Shown here one piece after another: positions 6,997 to 8,774 of a stretch of 8,774 nucleotides of DNA. A model generated the notes under the pieces. The model had not been told where the DNA came from. It did not search any database and saw nothing but the letters and a program-made list of their open reading frames with translations. Source of the stretch: Micrococcales bacterium (GTDB taxonomy: Bacteria > Actinomycetota > Actinomycetes > S36-B12 > UBA5976); assembly GCA_024640585.1 (NCBI GenBank), contig JAHEEQ010000116.1, forward strand, positions 1 to 8,774. The letters run 5' to 3'. The translations under genes were made by a program, and so were the position numbers. Position 1 is the first letter of the stretch. Each line of letters begins with the position of its first letter.

Positions 6997-8499
6997 ATGA
7001 GTGATGTTCGAGTTCGTTTCTGCCCATCCCCAACAGGTAATCCACACGTAGGAATGGTGCGCACAGCACTTTTCAACTGGGCGTATGCCCGCCATACAGG
7101 TGGAACTTTCGTATTCCGCATCGAAGACACAGACAGTGCTCGTGACTCGGAAGAGTCATACGACATGCTGCTCGATTCGCTTCGATGGCTGGGAATGAAC
7201 TGGGATGAAGGCCCTGAGGTTGGCGGACCGCATGGACCATATCGCCAATCTGAACGTATGGACATCTACAAAGATGTTGCAAACAAACTTTTGAAGAGCG
7301 GTCACGCTTATCACTGCTATTGCACACCTGAAGAACTTGAAGAACAACGTGAAGCCCAACGTGAAGCCAAAACCACTCCTGGCTACAACGGACGTTGCCG
7401 CACTTTGAGTGAAACTGAAATTGCAGAATTCGAATCAGCAGGCAGAAAACCTGCACTTCGTTTTCGCATGCCTGGCCACGACTTCACTTGGCCAGATCTC
7501 GTGCGCGGAGATTTAACTTTCACAAAAGAACACGTACCTGACTATGTTTTAGTTCGCGCAACTGGCGAACCGCTGTACACACTTGTTAATCCAGTCGATG
7601 ATGCGTTGATGAACATCACCCATGTTTTGCGCGGTGAAGATTTGTTGTCATCAACTCCACGTCAAATCGCATTGCACGCGGCACTTGCTGAAATTGGTGT
7701 TGGCAGTGGCAAGATGCCGTTGTTTGGTCACCTTCCATATGTAATGGGTGAGGGAAACAAAAAACTTTCGAAACGAGATCCTGAATCAGCACTACTGATG
7801 TATCGCGCTGAAGGTTATCTTCCAGAAGGATTGCTGAACTACCTTGCACTACTTGGATGGTCAATCGGTGACGACAAAGAATTCTTCTCAATGGAAGAGA
7901 TGGCAAAAGCATTTGACGTAACTCGAGTAAGTGCAAACCCAGCTCGATTCGATTTGCGAAAGTGCACATCAATCAACGGCGACTGGATTCGTGCACTTGA
8001 TTCAGCAGACCTTGCAAAGCGATTGGTTTCATATTTGCAAACCGAAAACTTGCTTCCAGAAAAACCAACCGATGCGCAAATCGAAGTTCTAGAAAAGGCA
8101 GTTCCACTTGTCCAAGAACGCATGGAGACTTTGCGACAAGGCGCACTAATGCTCGGCTTCTTGTTTACAAAAGATGCAGGTATCACAAGCGATGTGACAG
8201 CAGGTGTTGGCGCTTTTGCTATAGACCAATCAGAACTTGCGAATCTAAATAGTGAAACCAATCAAGCACTTGAAGCTGCTGCTAATGCACTCGAAAATCT
8301 AGATACATGGACCACTGAACAGATCGAAGCCACATTGCGAACTGCTTTGATCGAAAATCTTGGCCTAAAACCTAAATTTGCATTTGGACCGGTTCGCCTC
8401 GCAACTGCTGGCCGCAAGGTTTCACCACCGCTTTTTGAAAGTCTTGAACTTCTCGGCAAAGAGCGTTCTCTCTCGCGTATTCGCGCTGGCATCCGTTAA
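6997..8499 (+). CDS. gltX: glutamyl-tRNA synthetase (GltX)
   Basis: GltX is a class I synthetase that attaches glutamate to tRNA-Glu and, when non-discriminating, also to tRNA-Gln for later amidation by GatCAB. The 500-residue protein has the HIGH-type motif SPTGNPHVG (11-19), FRIEDTDSAR (40-49), a partial zinc-type motif CYC at 107-109 with Tyr130 and Cys134, LVNPVDDALMNITHVLRGED (196-215), the KMSKS-type loop KLSKRDP (256-262) and NYLALLGW (281-288). The C-terminal anticodon-binding domain includes FDLRKCTSINGDWIR (318-332) and SPPLFESLELLGKE (476-489). The ATG at 6997 has AGG 6 nt upstream and follows the FAH stop by 19 nt. tRNA-Gln and tRNA-Glu follow downstream. Discriminating versus non-discriminating type cannot be decided by eye, but the context favours the latter. 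Confidence 0.97.
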   Translation: MSDVRVRFCPSPTGNPHVGMVRTALFNWAYARHTGGTFVFRIEDTDSARDSEESYDMLLDSLRWLGMNWDEGPEVGGPHGPYRQSERMDIYKDVANKLLKSGHAYHCYCTPEELEEQREAQREAKTTPGYNGRCRTLSETEIAEFESAGRKPALRFRMPGHDFTWPDLVRGDLTFTKEHVPDYVLVRATGEPLYTLVNPVDDALMNITHVLRGEDLLSSTPRQIALHAALAEIGVGSGKMPLFGHLPYVMGEGNKKLSKRDPESALLMYRAEGYLPEGLLNYLALLGWSIGDDKEFFSMEEMAKAFDVTRVSANPARFDLRKCTSINGDWIRALDSADLAKRLVSYLQTENLLPEKPTDAQIEVLEKAVPLVQERMETLRQGALMLGFLFTKDAGITSDVTAGVGAFAIDQSELANLNSETNQALEAAANALENLDTWTTEQIEATLRTALIENLGLKPKFAFGPVRLATAGRKVSPPLFESLELLGKERSLSRIRAGIR

Positions 8500-8529
8500 T
8501 CGAATTTCAGAGGCACTCATGTGGTCGGA

Positions 8530-8535
8530 TACACT
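8530..8535 (+). promoter_or_regulatory. possible tRNA promoter (-10 box)
   Basis: TACACT, preceded by TCGGA, fits a -10 element in the 54-bp gap between gltX and tRNA-Gln. It would start transcription about 12 nt before the tRNA. No good -35 is seen, and co-transcription with gltX is equally possible. Confidence 0.4.
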
Positions 8536-8553
8536 CCGCCGCGAATTCACCCT

Positions 8554-8625
8554 TGGGGTATGGGGTAATTGGCAGCCCAGCTGATTCTGGTTCAGCTAGT
8601 CTAGGTTCGAGTCCTGGTACCCCAG
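8554..8625 (+). tRNA. tRNA-Gln (anticodon CTG)
   Basis: This 72-nt cloverleaf folds fully. The acceptor stem is TGGGGTA/TACCCCA (8554-8560 with 8618-8624). The D stem GGGT/GCCC is 8563-8566 with 8575-8578. The anticodon stem GCTGA/TCAGC is 8580-8584 with 8592-8596, with loop TTCTGGT and anticodon CTG at 8587-8589. The T stem CTAGG/CCTGG (8601-8605 with 8613-8617) has loop TTCGAGT. The discriminator base is G8625 and no CCA is encoded. The first pair is U1-A72, which bacterial GatCAB uses to recognise tRNA-Gln. It reads CAG codons only. Confidence 0.96.
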
Positions 8626-8669
8626 CGAAATGCATTTTGTGCATTTTATGTAGTCCAAAACCGCATCGC

Positions 8670-8742
8670 GGCCCCGTTGTGTAGTGGCCTAGCACGCTGC
8701 CCTCTCAAGGCGGTAGCGCGGGTTCGAATCCCGTCGGGGCTA
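8670..8742 (+). tRNA. tRNA-Glu (anticodon CTC)
   Basis: This 73-nt cloverleaf has acceptor stem GGCCCCG/CGGGGCT (8670-8676 with 8735-8741), with a G1-U72 wobble as first pair. The D stem GTGT/GCAC is 8679-8682 with 8692-8695. The anticodon stem CTGCC/GGCGG is 8697-8701 with 8709-8713, with loop CCTCTCAA trimmed to seven bases and anticodon CTC at 8704-8706. The T stem GCGGG/CCCGT (8718-8722 with 8730-8734) has loop TTCGAAT. The discriminator is A8742 and no CCA is encoded. It reads GAG codons only. It lies 44 nt after tRNA-Gln and directly before a terminator. Confidence 0.96.
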
Positions 8743-8745
8743 CTC

Positions 8746-8771
8746 AAAAAACCCGCTTCGGCGGGTTTTTT
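8746..8771 (+). terminator. strong intrinsic terminator after tRNA-Glu
   Basis: AAAAAACCCGC (8746-8756) pairs perfectly with GCGGGTTTTTT (8761-8771) around a TTCG tetraloop closed by C-G, an especially stable loop. Six T follow the GC core. It is near-symmetrical and may work in both directions. It ends the gltX-tRNA unit. Confidence 0.95.
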
Positions 8772-8774
8772 ATT

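Noticed and set aside
8631..8647. Direct repeat TGCATTTT twice, between the two tRNAs
   Set aside because: Two 8-bp copies in a short AT-rich spacer; no integrase, attachment core or third copy is present, so chance or simple slippage is enough.
8507..8695. Minus-strand 62-codon ORF across the tRNA region
   Set aside because: It is antisense to tRNA-Gln; such tRNA-complement ORFs are a frequent misannotation. No family, ribosome binding site or codon pattern supports it.

Overview
This window looks like chromosomal DNA of a low-to-mid GC actinobacterium, possibly a free-living freshwater type such as the Nanopelagicales (acI) group. The family-level assignment is inference. It rests on a LeuA of the mycobacterial type, the gene order leuB-ilvE-cimA-FAH-gltX-tRNA-Gln-tRNA-Glu (similar to the leuB/FAH/gltX/tRNA neighbourhood of mycobacteria and streptomycetes), leaderless-looking starts, and codon use that favours GAA, CAA, GCA and GTT.

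Layout: the left part (1-2160) is a minus-strand operon reading leuA, then a small DUF1232 membrane-type protein, then the first 30 codons of a NIL-domain protein cut by the window edge. The genes are 2 nt apart, so translation is probably coupled. A 143-bp divergent control region (2161-2303) holds a leucine leader peptide (MFRGGLLLRRRSEA) with two mutually exclusive hairpins before leuA, which matches the LEU element known upstream of actinobacterial leuA. It also holds a compact promoter for leuB. Rightward come leuB and ilvE. A 139-bp gap (4454-4592) then carries what looks like a complete isoleucine/valine attenuator: a promoter placed to give a leaderless 9-codon peptide (MTQTVIIIQ), a hairpin starting at its stop codon, and an intrinsic terminator just before cimA. 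cimA, an FAH-family gene and gltX follow with little spacing. After them come tRNA-Gln(CTG) and tRNA-Glu(CTC) and a strong intrinsic terminator at the right edge. No stretch longer than about 150 bases is without an assigned feature.

How it works together: LeuA and LeuB are leucine-branch enzymes, CimA opens the threonine-independent route to isoleucine from pyruvate, LeuB also acts in that route, and IlvE is the final transaminase for Ile, Leu and Val. Each branch-entry gene (leuA, cimA) is preceded by a short peptide rich in codons for its own end product: three Leu codons for leuA, and one Val plus three Ile codons for cimA. GltX lies beside both tRNAs it would charge if it is the non-discriminating type that works with GatCAB. 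The cimA attenuator is the strongest candidate here for an undescribed regulatory element.
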